Source of the DNA: Ravibacter sp964559125
GTDB lineage: Bacteria; Bacteroidota; Bacteroidia; Cytophagales; Spirosomataceae
Assembly (NCBI GenBank): GCA_964559125.1
Contig: CAZLGW010000013.1
Coordinates: 76,012-140,011 of the forward strand
Reading direction: 5' to 3'
DNA length: 64,000 bases
Numbering within the stretch: the first letter of the stretch is position 1; every line of letters begins with the position of its first letter. This document shows positions 17,773 to 25,756 of the stretch, piece by piece. The position numbers and the translations under genes were made by a program. The notes under the pieces were generated by a model. It saw only the letters and a list, made by a program, of their open reading frames with translations, was not told where the DNA came from and ran no database searches.

Positions 17773-19941
17773 CTACCGGGTCAATACGCCCCGGTAAAGA
17801 GAAGGCCAGTTGCCATAAAGCTTTATTTCTGCTTCAGACCCGTCCGGGAGCCGGATGCGCAACTCCCTCATCTGGTTAGGCTGCCGGAATGAATCGAGCG
17901 CCAGGATAAGTATTTTATTGCCGTTTGTGACAGAGGTTACAAAAGGCAGACGGTATTGCGCGGCAAGAACAGCCTGTTCTTGCCGCGGTTCATGCCATTT
18001 CCCCTCGAAGAAGAACGGCAGGTCGCCGCGTTTCCCCTCATGAATGATATCGCCTGCCTGGCGGGCCATCCAGTTTCCGAGCGCAAAGAAATCGGACGCA
18101 TAGTCCCAGTAACGGGGGCTTTCACGGGAGGAGGTATCTACTGAAAAACGGCTCACATCGGTGCGGCCGTCCGCAGGCAGCCATATAGTGGCAGCATGAA
18201 GGTGGGTATCGTCGCGAATCGAGTAATTGTTGGGGCCTCTCCCCCAGGCCTGCGAGTCGTTCCAGATATAAAGGCCGTCGCCTTCGATCAGCGAGAACAG
18301 GGAAATGGAGAGCGCCTGGCTGGCAGGGATGGTTTCGAGACCGCTGAATATCAGCGAACCTTCCGGATCGGTAGTCCGGACATGCCAGGGGAACGGCGGA
18401 TCGTCATACATGGGCATGAAGCGATTCCAGGCAAACCAGACGGTCTTGTTATTCTGCTGGTAGCTGAACATCCGGTTGACCCTCGACGAGTGTATGGCGG
18501 AAAGGACCAGGTAGTTATTCAGGTTGTAGTGCCGGGCACCCACCAAAACGGGAGGCCTGGGGTAGACGTCTACTGCGGTAATGTTGAAGTACCGGCCGAA
18601 AAAATCCCCGTCGGAGTTCTTCTCAAAATTAAAATGGTTGGAGCGCGGACCGGCGTAGTCACTCAAAAATCCGGCCGGGGCGAAATTCCCGTCCTTGTCC
18701 CGGAAGGTGGTATTGATGTAGGCACTGCCTCCCCAATAGTCGAACAGGTACATCCCGGGATTATTCTCTTTCAGCTTACGGGAAAACCACAGGAGCCGTT
18801 GCCTGACCCCGGGAGAGTAGCGGCGGTTCCAGAACTCAAAATCATAGGCATACGCCCCGATCCTGCCTACCCTGCCGGCATATTCCTCTACTTCCTCACG
18901 GCTCAGGCTTTCAAACCATTCCTGGTCCCGATCGCCGAAAAAGCCTGGTGCCTCTGTCCAGTGCTGTTTTTCTGCCGGTACATCCTCTTCCCAGCGGGGC
19001 AGATGTGTGACGCCTCTCCTGAAGTAGGCTTCGGAGGCAACGTCCTGGTTGAGCCTGTAGGTCATCATGAGCTTGCCGGGTAGCGTTTCGTATTCAGGGA
19101 ATAACCTGTCGAAATGAGGATTGAAGGTATGTGACGGTCTGAACCAATGCGGAATAGGAACAGCCGACAGCCGACCTGAAATTTCAGGAGCCGGAAAAGT
19201 GCTATCGGGAGTGATCCAGACCGATTGAAGCCTGGAAGTACGATCCCGGGTTTTGTTCCACCATTGGTCGTAAGGGCCGTTAATCCACCTGGCGACGATC
19301 GTATAAAGATAACCGGGCCGGACCTCGAGTCCTTCTGCTACGGAATCGGTACGCATCCCTTCCAGGAAGTAGTATTTTTTCCGGCCGTCGTCATATCCTG
19401 CAAAATCTTTCAGGTAGTACTTTTCGTTTTTAATCACCACGCGTACATCGAGCAAATCGTCATCGCTTCCATGCCTGAACCAGCGGGTGGTATCAGCTAT
19501 TTCACCGGCCCGCTCCATGTCGAACTCCAATGCTGCCGTCACACTGCAGAGCGAGTCAGTAAGGCTTTTGAGTTTGAGATGGAAGGGGCCGGTCCCGAGT
19601 ATGCCGGTATTCAACCGGAGCCAGCTCCCGGGAGAAGGAGGAATGACGATCTCCTGCTGCCGGTCTCCCTGGGTGACAGTAGCGGTAAAGGGCGCCAGGC
19701 CGGCCGAGGAAGAGTAGACAAGCAGCCGTATCTCCGGGCCGATCTGCCGGTAACGGTGTATGGTAAGCTGATGCCTGCTGCTGTCGGCCCGGATAATTTC
19801 CGGCTCCGGAAACCCGGAAAGGTCGATCCCCGGGGGCGGGTTACGCCAGGGTAACAGCGCGTATGCGATCCATGCTATTGCAACCAGCGTAGCCGCAAGA
19901 AATAGCAGGAACGTATATTTTTTGTTTTCCGTGGAGAGCAT
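17773..19941 (-). CDS. Large membrane-anchored protein, possible glycoside hydrolase-like barrel, unknown
   Basis: The 722-residue protein has a single N-terminal hydrophobic anchor (about residues 10-30), a beta-rich region, then an alpha/beta segment that resembles a TIM-barrel sugar-acting enzyme (GRIGAYAYDFEFWNRRYSPG, FDYWGGSAYINT, then VDVYPRPPVLVGARHY) and a C-terminal beta-domain. Acidic residues in DFEFWNRRY and near AVDVYP would be candidates for catalysis, but I do not recognise a family and assign no activity. It should be periplasmic or outer-face, anchored in the inner membrane, and is next to an outer-membrane beta-barrel gene. Confidence 0.6.
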   Translation of the reverse strand: MLSTENKKYTFLLFLAATLVAIAWIAYALLPWRNPPPGIDLSGFPEPEIIRADSSRHQLTIHRYRQIGPEIRLLVYSSSAGLAPFTATVTQGDRQQEIVIPPSPGSWLRLNTGILGTGPFHLKLKSLTDSLCSVTAALEFDMERAGEIADTTRWFRHGSDDDLLDVRVVIKNEKYYLKDFAGYDDGRKKYYFLEGMRTDSVAEGLEVRPGYLYTIVARWINGPYDQWWNKTRDRTSRLQSVWITPDSTFPAPEISGRLSAVPIPHWFRPSHTFNPHFDRLFPEYETLPGKLMMTYRLNQDVASEAYFRRGVTHLPRWEEDVPAEKQHWTEAPGFFGDRDQEWFESLSREEVEEYAGRVGRIGAYAYDFEFWNRRYSPGVRQRLLWFSRKLKENNPGMYLFDYWGGSAYINTTFRDKDGNFAPAGFLSDYAGPRSNHFNFEKNSDGDFFGRYFNITAVDVYPRPPVLVGARHYNLNNYLVLSAIHSSRVNRMFSYQQNNKTVWFAWNRFMPMYDDPPFPWHVRTTDPEGSLIFSGLETIPASQALSISLFSLIEGDGLYIWNDSQAWGRGPNNYSIRDDTHLHAATIWLPADGRTDVSRFSVDTSSRESPRYWDYASDFFALGNWMARQAGDIIHEGKRGDLPFFFEGKWHEPRQEQAVLAAQYRLPFVTSVTNGNKILILALDSFRQPNQMRELRIRLPDGSEAEIKLYGNWPSLYRGVLTR

Positions 19942-19962
19942 CGTGCCGGCCGGGAATTAAAT

Positions 19963-20625
19963 CTACCACCAGCGATAGAATAATCCCACCGATCCGGCCA
20001 GGATACCGACGCCGTTGGTGATATATCCGTATTTGAAGGTATTCTGATCGTAGCGCACAGCAACATCCAGGCCTACGGGCCCGTCCTTTTTGAAAAAGTA
20101 TTTCAGCCCGGCTCCCCCTCCGAACCCAAAGGTAGTTTGCTTTTTGCTATCGGCGAGGCTGCCGAAAAAATCCTGATAGGTGTTGATGTGTGCGCCTAAA
20201 TTTACCTGCACATACGGGGAGAATTGGGCGTTGGTTCCGAGAAAATGATACTTGATCAGTCCGGTAAGAGGTACGGCCGTATACGTGCTGGTTTTTACTG
20301 CAGAAACTTCATTCTGCCCCAGTGTGTAGATAGCCCGCGGATACCGTTGTTCAAAATAATACTTTCCTGCTTCCAGACCGGCAGATACCGGCATATTGCG
20401 GAAAACCCATTCTACCGAAAGACTATAGTTGGCAAAAGAGGGCTTATCGACATAGCCGTCGGTGATCGATCCGAGGGGGACGGCGCCCAGCCAGCGCAGG
20501 GTAGCCAGGTTGTGGGTATAGCGCTGATAAGGAGATTCGAGCGAGTACAGATCGGCTCTCTGAGCCTTCAAACTGCCCAAACCTGCAAAGAGAAAAGCGT
20601 ATAATATTAAAAGGTGACGATTCAT
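19963..20625 (-). CDS. Outer-membrane beta-barrel protein (PorT-like family)
   Basis: The 220-residue protein has a signal peptide (MNRHLLILYAFLFAGLGSLKAQ) and a series of amphipathic strands with alternating aromatic residues, such as LSVEWVFRNMPVSAGLEAGKYYF and TFGFGGGAGLKYFFKKDGPVGLDVAVRY. It ends in an aromatic residue (FYRWW), as barrel substrates of the BAM machinery do. Function unknown. Same strand as the two flanking envelope genes and probably part of one operon with the DUF4136 gene. Confidence 0.75.
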   Translation of the reverse strand: MNRHLLILYAFLFAGLGSLKAQRADLYSLESPYQRYTHNLATLRWLGAVPLGSITDGYVDKPSFANYSLSVEWVFRNMPVSAGLEAGKYYFEQRYPRAIYTLGQNEVSAVKTSTYTAVPLTGLIKYHFLGTNAQFSPYVQVNLGAHINTYQDFFGSLADSKKQTTFGFGGGAGLKYFFKKDGPVGLDVAVRYDQNTFKYGYITNGVGILAGSVGLFYRWW

Positions 20626-20656
20626 GGCCTTGCTGTAATTTGTTTATTCTCTCTGA

Positions 20657-21274
20657 TCAGTGGTTCTTAAGATAGGAGGCTTGTTTGAAAAGCTGATCGA
20701 CCATCGAAGAGACCAGCGAAAGCTCATACAATCCTTCACCGCGGATCTGGGCATTCCAGATGACCTTCAGCTTCTGGTTGACGGTATCGGGATTCTTCAG
20801 ATCGAGCATATTGACTATCCAGTAAAGTTCCTGCACCTGCTGGTAAGTATAGTAGCTGGGCATTCCCATTCCCCAGCCGCCGTATCCGCCCCAGTATCCA
20901 CCCCAATAGCCACCCATCGGGATCTGAACGAGGTTGAGATAGCGGTTGTCTACCAGTTCCAGCGTGATTCCTACGTCGGGATCATCTTCAGGGCCTACGT
21001 ATTCATATCCCAGCTGCTTCATGTTCTGGATGATCCGGGTAATCATCGCCGCGTCTGTTTCGGAAAGTGAAGTACCTTCCCCCTGGTTAGAGATAATGTA
21101 AACGGAATCTACGATACTGAACGATTTGTATCCTTTAAAATCAGCGTCCTTATCACGGTTAGTGAAAAACACCTGGGTGTCTTCATAAGTGAGATCGGAA
21201 ATGGGGTCTTTGGAACATGCTGCGAGCAAGGCTCCGACCGCCAGAGTGATGATGAAGAAGGTGTGTTTTTTCAT
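20657..21274 (-). CDS. DUF4136 lipoprotein
   Basis: Beginning at the ATG at 21272-21274, the 205-residue protein has a lipoprotein signal ending in LLAAC (C20). The body fits DUF4136: a TFFTNRD-KDADFKGYKSFSI opening, a segment around residues 85-120 with VDNRYLNLV and a Gly/Tyr/Trp-rich run (GGYWGGYWGGYGGWG), then a helical C-terminus with LWNAQIRGE-like wording. Such proteins are envelope lipoproteins of unknown role. The frame extends to 21328, but that part precedes the signal peptide and is unlikely to be translated. Confidence 0.8.
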   Translation of the reverse strand: MKKHTFFIITLAVGALLAACSKDPISDLTYEDTQVFFTNRDKDADFKGYKSFSIVDSVYIISNQGEGTSLSETDAAMITRIIQNMKQLGYEYVGPEDDPDVGITLELVDNRYLNLVQIPMGGYWGGYWGGYGGWGMGMPSYYTYQQVQELYWIVNMLDLKNPDTVNQKLKVIWNAQIRGEGLYELSLVSSMVDQLFKQASYLKNH

Positions 21275-21574
21275 AACTACCTGAAACTTTTTTACAGGGT
21301 CCGACTGGTATCGATTATATAACGACAATATGTAAAAATCATTTTGAACCGGACTGTACTGATTTTTGAGTTGCTATTTATGGTTAAAAGACCACTTTTG
21401 AAAGAAAAGAGTTGTAATAATTGCGTAATATTGCGCCGTCCGGAATTTGTTTTTATGGCGGACACTGCTAATTTTAGCGGAGAATTAGTATAGTTGCCCG
21501 TGGTTTTGCCCGATGCCGGAAGTACATTGAAGCAGATCCCGGAGTATCCCTCCCCGGGAGACAGTTTTACACAT
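21275..21574. other. Divergent intergenic region
   Basis: About 300 bp between the DUF4136 lipoprotein gene (- strand) and the DinB-family gene (+ strand). It must carry both promoters; I see AT-rich stretches near 21330-21430 but no exact TAnnTTTG element and no strong hairpin. Open frames crossing it are not supported. Confidence 0.4.
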
Positions 21575-22129
21575 ATGATGGATATTAGAGACGAGACCCT
21601 GCGAATAATCGACCTGATTAATGATTCATACGAGAGTGAGGAGGCCTGGCACGGTCCGTCATTGGTTACAAGTCTTCGTGATGTATCTCCCACTGTAGCC
21701 GAAGCAAGACTTACTCCCAACACTCATTCTATTGCTGAAATAGTTTATCACATCACCACGTGGCGTATTTTTGTGGCCAGGAAGCTGCAGGGAGACAAGG
21801 AGTTTGATATCCGTACAGCAGATAAGGACTGGAAGGTTTTTGGTATGGTTGACGAGTTTGAATGGGAAACCCTGCAGATGGAACTGAGTCTTTCACAGGA
21901 TGAACTGGTGACCCTACTGGAGCAGATCGAAAGCGATGCCTACCTGGAGGAGCTTGTTCCGGGGAAAAATTACAGTTTTTATACACTTCTTCACGGGATG
22001 ATCCATCATGACCTTTATCATGCAGGCCAGATATCTCTGATAAAGAAAGGTCTGTTATTGAGGGGGTTGGAAGAGAGTGATATGGATGGATACGGAAGCG
22101 ACGATGAATACGGTCAGGATCTCTATTAA
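21575..22129 (+). CDS. DinB-family metal-dependent protein
   Basis: A four-helix DinB/YfiT-like protein of about 184 residues: the first metal His is in SIAEIVYHITTWRIF and the second pair in the C-terminal helix HGMIHHDLYHAGQISLIKKG, which closely follows the family pattern H-x-x-x-H-x-G-Q. The frame is open from 21494, but the tandem ATGs at 21575 and 21578 give the normal N-terminus (MMDIRDETLRIIDLIN). Function is probably a thiol transferase or hydrolase. It is a distant paralogue of the gene at 2927. Confidence 0.82.
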   Translation: MMDIRDETLRIIDLINDSYESEEAWHGPSLVTSLRDVSPTVAEARLTPNTHSIAEIVYHITTWRIFVARKLQGDKEFDIRTADKDWKVFGMVDEFEWETLQMELSLSQDELVTLLEQIESDAYLEELVPGKNYSFYTLLHGMIHHDLYHAGQISLIKKGLLLRGLEESDMDGYGSDDEYGQDLY

Positions 22130-22157
22130 CTCCTGAGAGCTTTTTAGACGATGTTGG

Positions 22158-22186
22158 TTTGTTTATGGAAAAAAAAGTTAAATTTG
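22158..22186 (+). promoter_or_regulatory. Bacteroidetes -33/-7 promoter for a short transcript
   Basis: TTTG at 22158-22161 and TAAATTTG at 22179-22186 (exact TAnnTTTG) are 17 bp apart, close to the usual spacing of the Bacteroidetes primary promoter. Transcription would start near 22190. Confidence 0.6.
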
Positions 22187-22189
22187 CAT

Positions 22190-22306
22190 TATGTTTTGGT
22201 GCTTTAATGTTATTAAAGTAAAACTAAAGATTTAGATATGGCTTTGCCATATTTTTAATGGTGTGGATATATGTCGAAAAGCCACCTGAAGTTTCGGGTG
22301 GCTTTT
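22190..22306 (+). ncRNA. Candidate small RNA or terminating leader
   Basis: Downstream of a well-formed promoter lie three hairpins: CTTTAAT-gtt-ATTAAAG (22202-22218), ATATGGC-ttt-GCCATAT followed by TTTT (22236-22256), and the strong terminator at 22277-22306. The predicted transcript is about 115 nt, has no convincing ORF (the longest from an ATG is 14 codons), and is followed by 75 bp before the DUF72 ATG. It could be a stand-alone sRNA or an attenuating leader of the DUF72 gene. No known RNA family was recognised. Confidence 0.4.
22277..22306 (+). terminator. Strong intrinsic terminator
   Basis: A 14-bp stem (AAAAGCCACCTGAA, 22277-22290, against TTCGGGTGGCTTTT, 22293-22306, one G-T wobble) with a 2-nt minimal loop runs into a T tract (TTTTTTG). 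The A-rich left flank makes it symmetric. Confidence 0.85.
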
Positions 22307-22381
22307 TTGTATATTCGGGGAGTTATGGACTGTCGGTGCCGGTAGGCGACCGCCGACAACCTCTTATACAGACCAGCGACA

Positions 22382-23281
22382 ATGAAATTCGGAGCATTGG
22401 CAACCGTAGAAGGAATTGATTTCACACTGCCGGAAGACCACCCGGAAACCTGCAGAGTTTTAAGCAATGCGGGAAAGTTCGCGCCTTTCGGGATATATAC
22501 CGGATGCGCCAAGTGGGGGAGAGCGGATCTGAAGAACTTTTATCCGCCACATGTGAAGGATGAGCTCTCCTACTATGCACGACAGTTTAATTCGGTCGAG
22601 CTGAATACTGTCTACTACCATTTTCCCGAACCGGATCAGGTAACTAAATGGCGGGAGAGAACGCCCGGCACATTCAGGATTTTTCCGAAAGTAACAAAAG
22701 AGATCACCCATGGAGAAACGTTAGCCGCTCCCGGGGCTCTGATCGAACGTTATTGCAGGGGAATCATGCATTTTGAAGATCGCCTGGGGACGGTATTCCT
22801 GCAATTTCACGAGCGTTTTGGACCCGAAAATTTGCGGCGACTGGAGGAAATACTGGGTCATTTTCCCCCGGAGATACCGCTGGCCGTCGAGCTGCGTCAT
22901 CACGGATGGTTTTCAGATGAAGGAACTGCCGCTAAATACTATTGCTTGCTCGAGGGGTCAAAAATTGCGAATATTATAGTAGACAGCCCCGGAAGGCGGG
23001 ATCTGCTCCATATGCGCCTGACCAGTCCCGTCGCTTTTGTGCGGTATGTCGGGGCCAATCACCCGTCTGATACAAGCAGGCTGGATGATTGGGTAGAGCG
23101 GATCAGGCAATGGAGAGAGCAGGGGCTTCAGGAGCTATATTTCTTTGTTCATCAGCATACAGAAGCAGAATGTCCGGCGCTGGCGGCTCATTTTATCAGG
23201 AAGCTGAACGCGGAACTGAACCTGGACCATCCGGTCCCCCTCATCCCCGCCGCAAACCACGGCCAATTGTCGCTTTTCTAA
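22382..23281 (+). CDS. DUF72 family protein
   Basis: The 299-residue protein fits DUF72 (YecE-like) TIM barrels: IYTGCAKWGRADLKNFYP near the N-terminus, YARQFNSVELNTVYYHFPEPDQVTKWRERTPGTFRIFPKVTKEITH, then LGTVFLQFHERFGPENLRRLEEIL and a C-terminal FFVHQHTEAECPALA. The family has no established reaction. It has no signal peptide. It follows the terminator at 22277-22306, so it needs its own promoter or readthrough. Confidence 0.87.
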   Translation: MKFGALATVEGIDFTLPEDHPETCRVLSNAGKFAPFGIYTGCAKWGRADLKNFYPPHVKDELSYYARQFNSVELNTVYYHFPEPDQVTKWRERTPGTFRIFPKVTKEITHGETLAAPGALIERYCRGIMHFEDRLGTVFLQFHERFGPENLRRLEEILGHFPPEIPLAVELRHHGWFSDEGTAAKYYCLLEGSKIANIIVDSPGRRDLLHMRLTSPVAFVRYVGANHPSDTSRLDDWVERIRQWREQGLQELYFFVHQHTEAECPALAAHFIRKLNAELNLDHPVPLIPAANHGQLSLF

Positions 23282-23350
23282 GCTCGCTACCGGGCCACAC
23301 TATCTCATTACGACATCATTTCATCATCACATTGTCTCATCATCACATCT

Positions 23351-23899
23351 ATGTCATATTGCTCCTATATAAAAACGATGCAGCCGGAAGAAAGAAAGGC
23401 GTTGCACAGTAAGTATCACGATCTTCACTACGGTTTTCCTATCGACGACGACAACGAGCTCTTCGGGCGCCTGATCATGGAGATCAACCAGGCCGGCCTG
23501 AGCTGGGAGACGATCCTGAAGAAAGAAGGGTCGTTCAGGAAGGCATACCATAATTTCAGCATAGAAGCAGTTGCTGCTTACGGAGAAGCCGACCGGGAGA
23601 GACTACTGGCAGATCCCGGAATTATCCGGAACCGTCTCAAGATAAATGCCGCCATAGAAAATGCGCGTGTGATCAAAGGCCTGCAACAGGAATTCGGGTC
23701 TTTTCAGAAATGGCTGGAGCATCATCACCCCAAAACGAAGGAAGAATGGGTGAAGCTGTTCAGGAAAACATTTCGTTTTACGGGGGGTGAGATCGTTAAT
23801 GAATTCATGATGAGCATCGGCTATCTGAAAGGAGCTCATTCGGAAGACTGCCCGGTTTACCAAATGATACTGGAGAGAGGCCCGATGTGGGCGAAATAG
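23351..23899 (+). CDS. tag: DNA-3-methyladenine glycosylase I
   Basis: The 182-residue protein matches Tag: the zinc-anchor residues C4, H24, H163 and C167 are all present, and the conserved core QAGLSWETILKKEGSFRKAYHNF and RNRLKINAAIENA is intact. It removes 3-methyladenine from DNA in base-excision repair. The presence of C4 supports the ATG at 23351 as the start, because the equivalent N-terminal Cys binds zinc in E. coli Tag. Confidence 0.93.
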   Translation: MSYCSYIKTMQPEERKALHSKYHDLHYGFPIDDDNELFGRLIMEINQAGLSWETILKKEGSFRKAYHNFSIEAVAAYGEADRERLLADPGIIRNRLKINAAIENARVIKGLQQEFGSFQKWLEHHHPKTKEEWVKLFRKTFRFTGGEIVNEFMMSIGYLKGAHSEDCPVYQMILERGPMWAK

Positions 23900-23946
23900 G
23901 ATCCGGTCCATCTGGTTGTGAAAAAACTCTATAATTGTTTTATTGG

Positions 23947-23968
23947 TTAGGATTCCTAATTATATTTG
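23947..23968 (+). promoter_or_regulatory. Promoter with an overlapping small palindrome
   Basis: TATATTTG at 23961-23968 is an exact -7 element 42 bp before the ATG at 24010. Just upstream, TTAGGA-t-TCCTAA (23947-23959) is a perfect 6-bp-arm palindrome lying between the -33 and -7 positions, where a repressor would block initiation. The regulator is unknown; the MarR-type protein at 24658 is a candidate. Confidence 0.45.
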
Positions 23969-24009
23969 TTCCGGCAATGGTGCCGGAGCAATTAAATCTG
24001 TCCAATCAA

Positions 24010-24243
24010 ATGAGCAAATCTGTTTTCTATCATGCCGGTTGCCCGGTATGTGTCAGCGCCGAACATGATATTATCGGCCTTGTAGGAGAATCCAATGTGG
24101 AAGTTGTGCACCTGGGAGAAGACAGGCAGCGCATAGCTGAGGCTGAGCAGGTCGGTGTAAAATCGGTACCTGCGCTGGTTACCTCAAACGGGAATGTGCT
24201 GCACATCAATTTCGGCGCATCTATGGCTGATGTAAAAGGCTGA
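24010..24243 (+). CDS. Small thioredoxin/glutaredoxin-like protein
   Basis: The 77-residue protein (start ATG 24010) carries a CPVC redox motif right at the start (FYHAGCPVCVSAEHDII) and the cis-proline segment VKSVPALVT, so it is a minimal glutaredoxin-like fold. An upstream TTG start at 23935 would add a hydrophobic segment but would overlap the -7 element at 23961, so I reject it. Likely a dithiol reductant or reporter for a redox pathway. Ends at the terminator at 24251. Confidence 0.78.
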   Translation: MSKSVFYHAGCPVCVSAEHDIIGLVGESNVEVVHLGEDRQRIAEAEQVGVKSVPALVTSNGNVLHINFGASMADVKG

Positions 24244-24250
24244 AAAATTA

Positions 24251-24288
24251 ACTGCTGCCGGTCGACCTTGCGGCAGCAGTATTTTTTT
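24251..24288 (+). terminator. Terminator after the thioredoxin-like gene
   Basis: ACTGCTGCCG (24251-24260) and CGGCAGCAGT (24271-24280) form a perfect 10-bp stem with a 10-nt loop, followed by A and seven T residues. Confidence 0.9.
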
Positions 24289-24379
24289 CTTTATATTCGC
24301 CTGAGTCGGAATACGGCTTTAGTCTATTCACCATTCACTCCTTAGCCTGTTCTATTTATTTTATTAAACCATAAAAACC

Positions 24380-24628
24380 ATGGATTGCAGACTTACGATA
24401 GGGGAGAGCGAGACATTTCTCGGGATACTGACACGGTGCATGGAAGCCGGGGAGCGGGTCGACATGATCCTGGATGAGAACGGCCTGACCCGGGCGGCAG
24501 GGCATATAAGGTCTGTCAATACCGAAGATGGGCAAAGCTTCCTGGAAATGGAAAATGGCCGGAGAATAGAAATCGGTTCTGTCGTCGCCGTAAACGGTGT
24601 TTTTGCTTCGGCTTATTCGGGATGCTGA
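24380..24628 (+). CDS. Small hypothetical protein upstream of a MarR-type gene
   Basis: The 82-residue protein has a beta-rich pattern (TFLGILTRCMEAGERVDMIL, then QSFLEMENGRRIEIGSVVAVNGV) and ends in a cysteine (AYSGC*), with further Cys at residues 3 and 20. No family recognised. It is 29 bp upstream of the MarR-type regulator, so the two are likely co-transcribed. Confidence 0.6.
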   Translation: MDCRLTIGESETFLGILTRCMEAGERVDMILDENGLTRAAGHIRSVNTEDGQSFLEMENGRRIEIGSVVAVNGVFASAYSGC

Positions 24629-24657
24629 ACAATTTTCCAGATACTTTTGCCTGACCT

Positions 24658-25251
24658 ATGCCGGTTTTCGATCCCTTTGAGCAAAATACCGACCTCGATA
24701 AGAAGATTGTGGCCGGCCTGGAGCGCCTGTCACAGGTGTTCAGGCAATTGCTGTGGGATCAGGCCAAAGAGCATCAGCTGAGCCCCATCCAGATACAAAT
24801 CCTGATCTTTGTCCGGTACCACCGGCCGGAGTATAGTAATGTGAGCAACCTGGCAAGGGAGTTCGGCGTAACCAAGCCTACCATAAGCGATGCGGTCAAA
24901 ATACTGGAACAGAAAAACCTTTTGCAGAAAATCGCTGACCCTAATGACAGCAGACGTTCGAGCCTGCGGCTTACGGATTCGGGAGAATATATCGCACTGA
25001 AATCTGCTCATTATGCGACACCCTTTACAGGATGGCTGAAAGAAGTGCCTGAAGGGGAAAAGGAAAGCCTTTGGAAGCATATCTCCGGCATTATCTTTTC
25101 ATTTAACCGGGCCGGTATCATCAGTGTTCAGCGTACATGCTATCTCTGCAGGCATTACCAGGCAAAGGATGGCATCCATTACTGCAACCTGCTCCATAAA
25201 CAGCTGTTTTCTGAGGACATCCGCCTGGACTGTCCCGAGTTCAGCGAATGA
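24658..25251 (+). CDS. MarR-family regulator with C-terminal cysteine cluster
   Basis: Residues 1-145 form a MarR winged helix: LSPIQIQILIFVRYHRPEYSNVSNLAREFGVTKPTISDAVKILEQKNLLQKIADPNDSRRSSLRLTDSG (recognition helix and the D-x-R-x wing). The C-terminal 45 residues add RTCYLCRHY, a later HYCNLLH and a final DCPEF: four cysteines plus histidines, arranged as if to bind zinc or an Fe-S cluster. Ordinary MarR proteins lack this tail. It could make DNA binding depend on redox state or NO. It stands at the left border of the nitrogen-oxide island. Confidence 0.82.
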   Translation: MPVFDPFEQNTDLDKKIVAGLERLSQVFRQLLWDQAKEHQLSPIQIQILIFVRYHRPEYSNVSNLAREFGVTKPTISDAVKILEQKNLLQKIADPNDSRRSSLRLTDSGEYIALKSAHYATPFTGWLKEVPEGEKESLWKHISGIIFSFNRAGIISVQRTCYLCRHYQAKDGIHYCNLLHKQLFSEDIRLDCPEFSE

Positions 25252-25283
25252 ACCGGCAGCTCTGCCGGTTGAGAGCTTTAGCG

Positions 25284-25643
25284 TTATCCTTTTGAGAGCT
25301 TACCTTTCAGGAATTCCTGCAGAATCAGTGCGTGTGAGTATTCTTCATCCCTGTAAGCATAGACCAGCGTGATAACCTGCTGGGCTCTGTTTTTCTCCAG
25401 GAATTCGGTCACAGCAGGGTTAGCGGATAGCTCTGACCTGTACCGTTTTTTGAATTCTTCCCACCGTTCCGGCTGATGCCCGTACCACTTACGAAGCTCG
25501 GCGCTGGGCGCGAGGTCTTTCTCCCATGCTTCAAGGCGTGCGTTATTTTTAGAGATCCCCCTGGGCCAGAGCCGGTCGACAAGCACCCTGTAGCCGTCAG
25601 TGGGGAGGGGGTTTTCATAAACCCGTTTGATTTTTATATCCAT
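25284..25643 (-). CDS. DUF488 family protein
   Basis: The 119-residue protein shows the family landmarks RVLVDRLWPRGISKNNARLEAWEKDLAPSAELRKWYGHQPERWEEFKKRYRSEL and a central VITLVYAYRDEEYSHALIL. DUF488 proteins are small, soluble and uncharacterised, and often lie next to stress or respiratory genes. Its start is 36 bp from the large palindrome at 25679-25712, so it may share that regulator with the divergent genes. Confidence 0.85.
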   Translation of the reverse strand: MDIKIKRVYENPLPTDGYRVLVDRLWPRGISKNNARLEAWEKDLAPSAELRKWYGHQPERWEEFKKRYRSELSANPAVTEFLEKNRAQQVITLVYAYRDEEYSHALILQEFLKGKLSKG

Positions 25644-25678
25644 TTTGAGACTGCCGTTATAGAGTTATAATTTGTACT

Positions 25679-25730
25679 CTCAAATAAAAGATAAATTTAT
25701 CTTTTATTTGAGGATTAATACCTATTTTTG
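25679..25730 (+). promoter_or_regulatory. Perfect 34-bp palindrome and promoter (candidate Rrf2/NsrR-type operator)
   Basis: Bases 25679-25712 are an exact palindrome centred between 25695 and 25696, with core AAGATAAATTTATCTT. It is followed by TATTTTTG at 25723-25730, an exact TAnnTTTG -7 element, so the palindrome covers the -33 region and binding should repress. The core resembles the AAGAT...ATCTT frame of NsrR sites, and a close variant precedes the Rrf2 gene at 28514. The long A/T palindrome could also form a cruciform. Confidence 0.7.
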
Positions 25731-25756
25731 CTAAGTAAGAAGAAGAGATAAACATC

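Noticed and set aside
18196..19854. Long + strand frames (295 and 209 codons) opposite the 722-residue protein
   Set aside because: Composition is dominated by Gly, Val and Pro from the complementary codon pattern; no start context or domain. The minus-strand frame has an N-terminal anchor and coherent fold-like segments.
25679..25712. The 34-bp palindrome as a rho-independent terminator
   Set aside because: The stem is almost pure A/T with no GC clamp and it sits between divergent genes directly before an exact -7 element, so an operator is the better reading.
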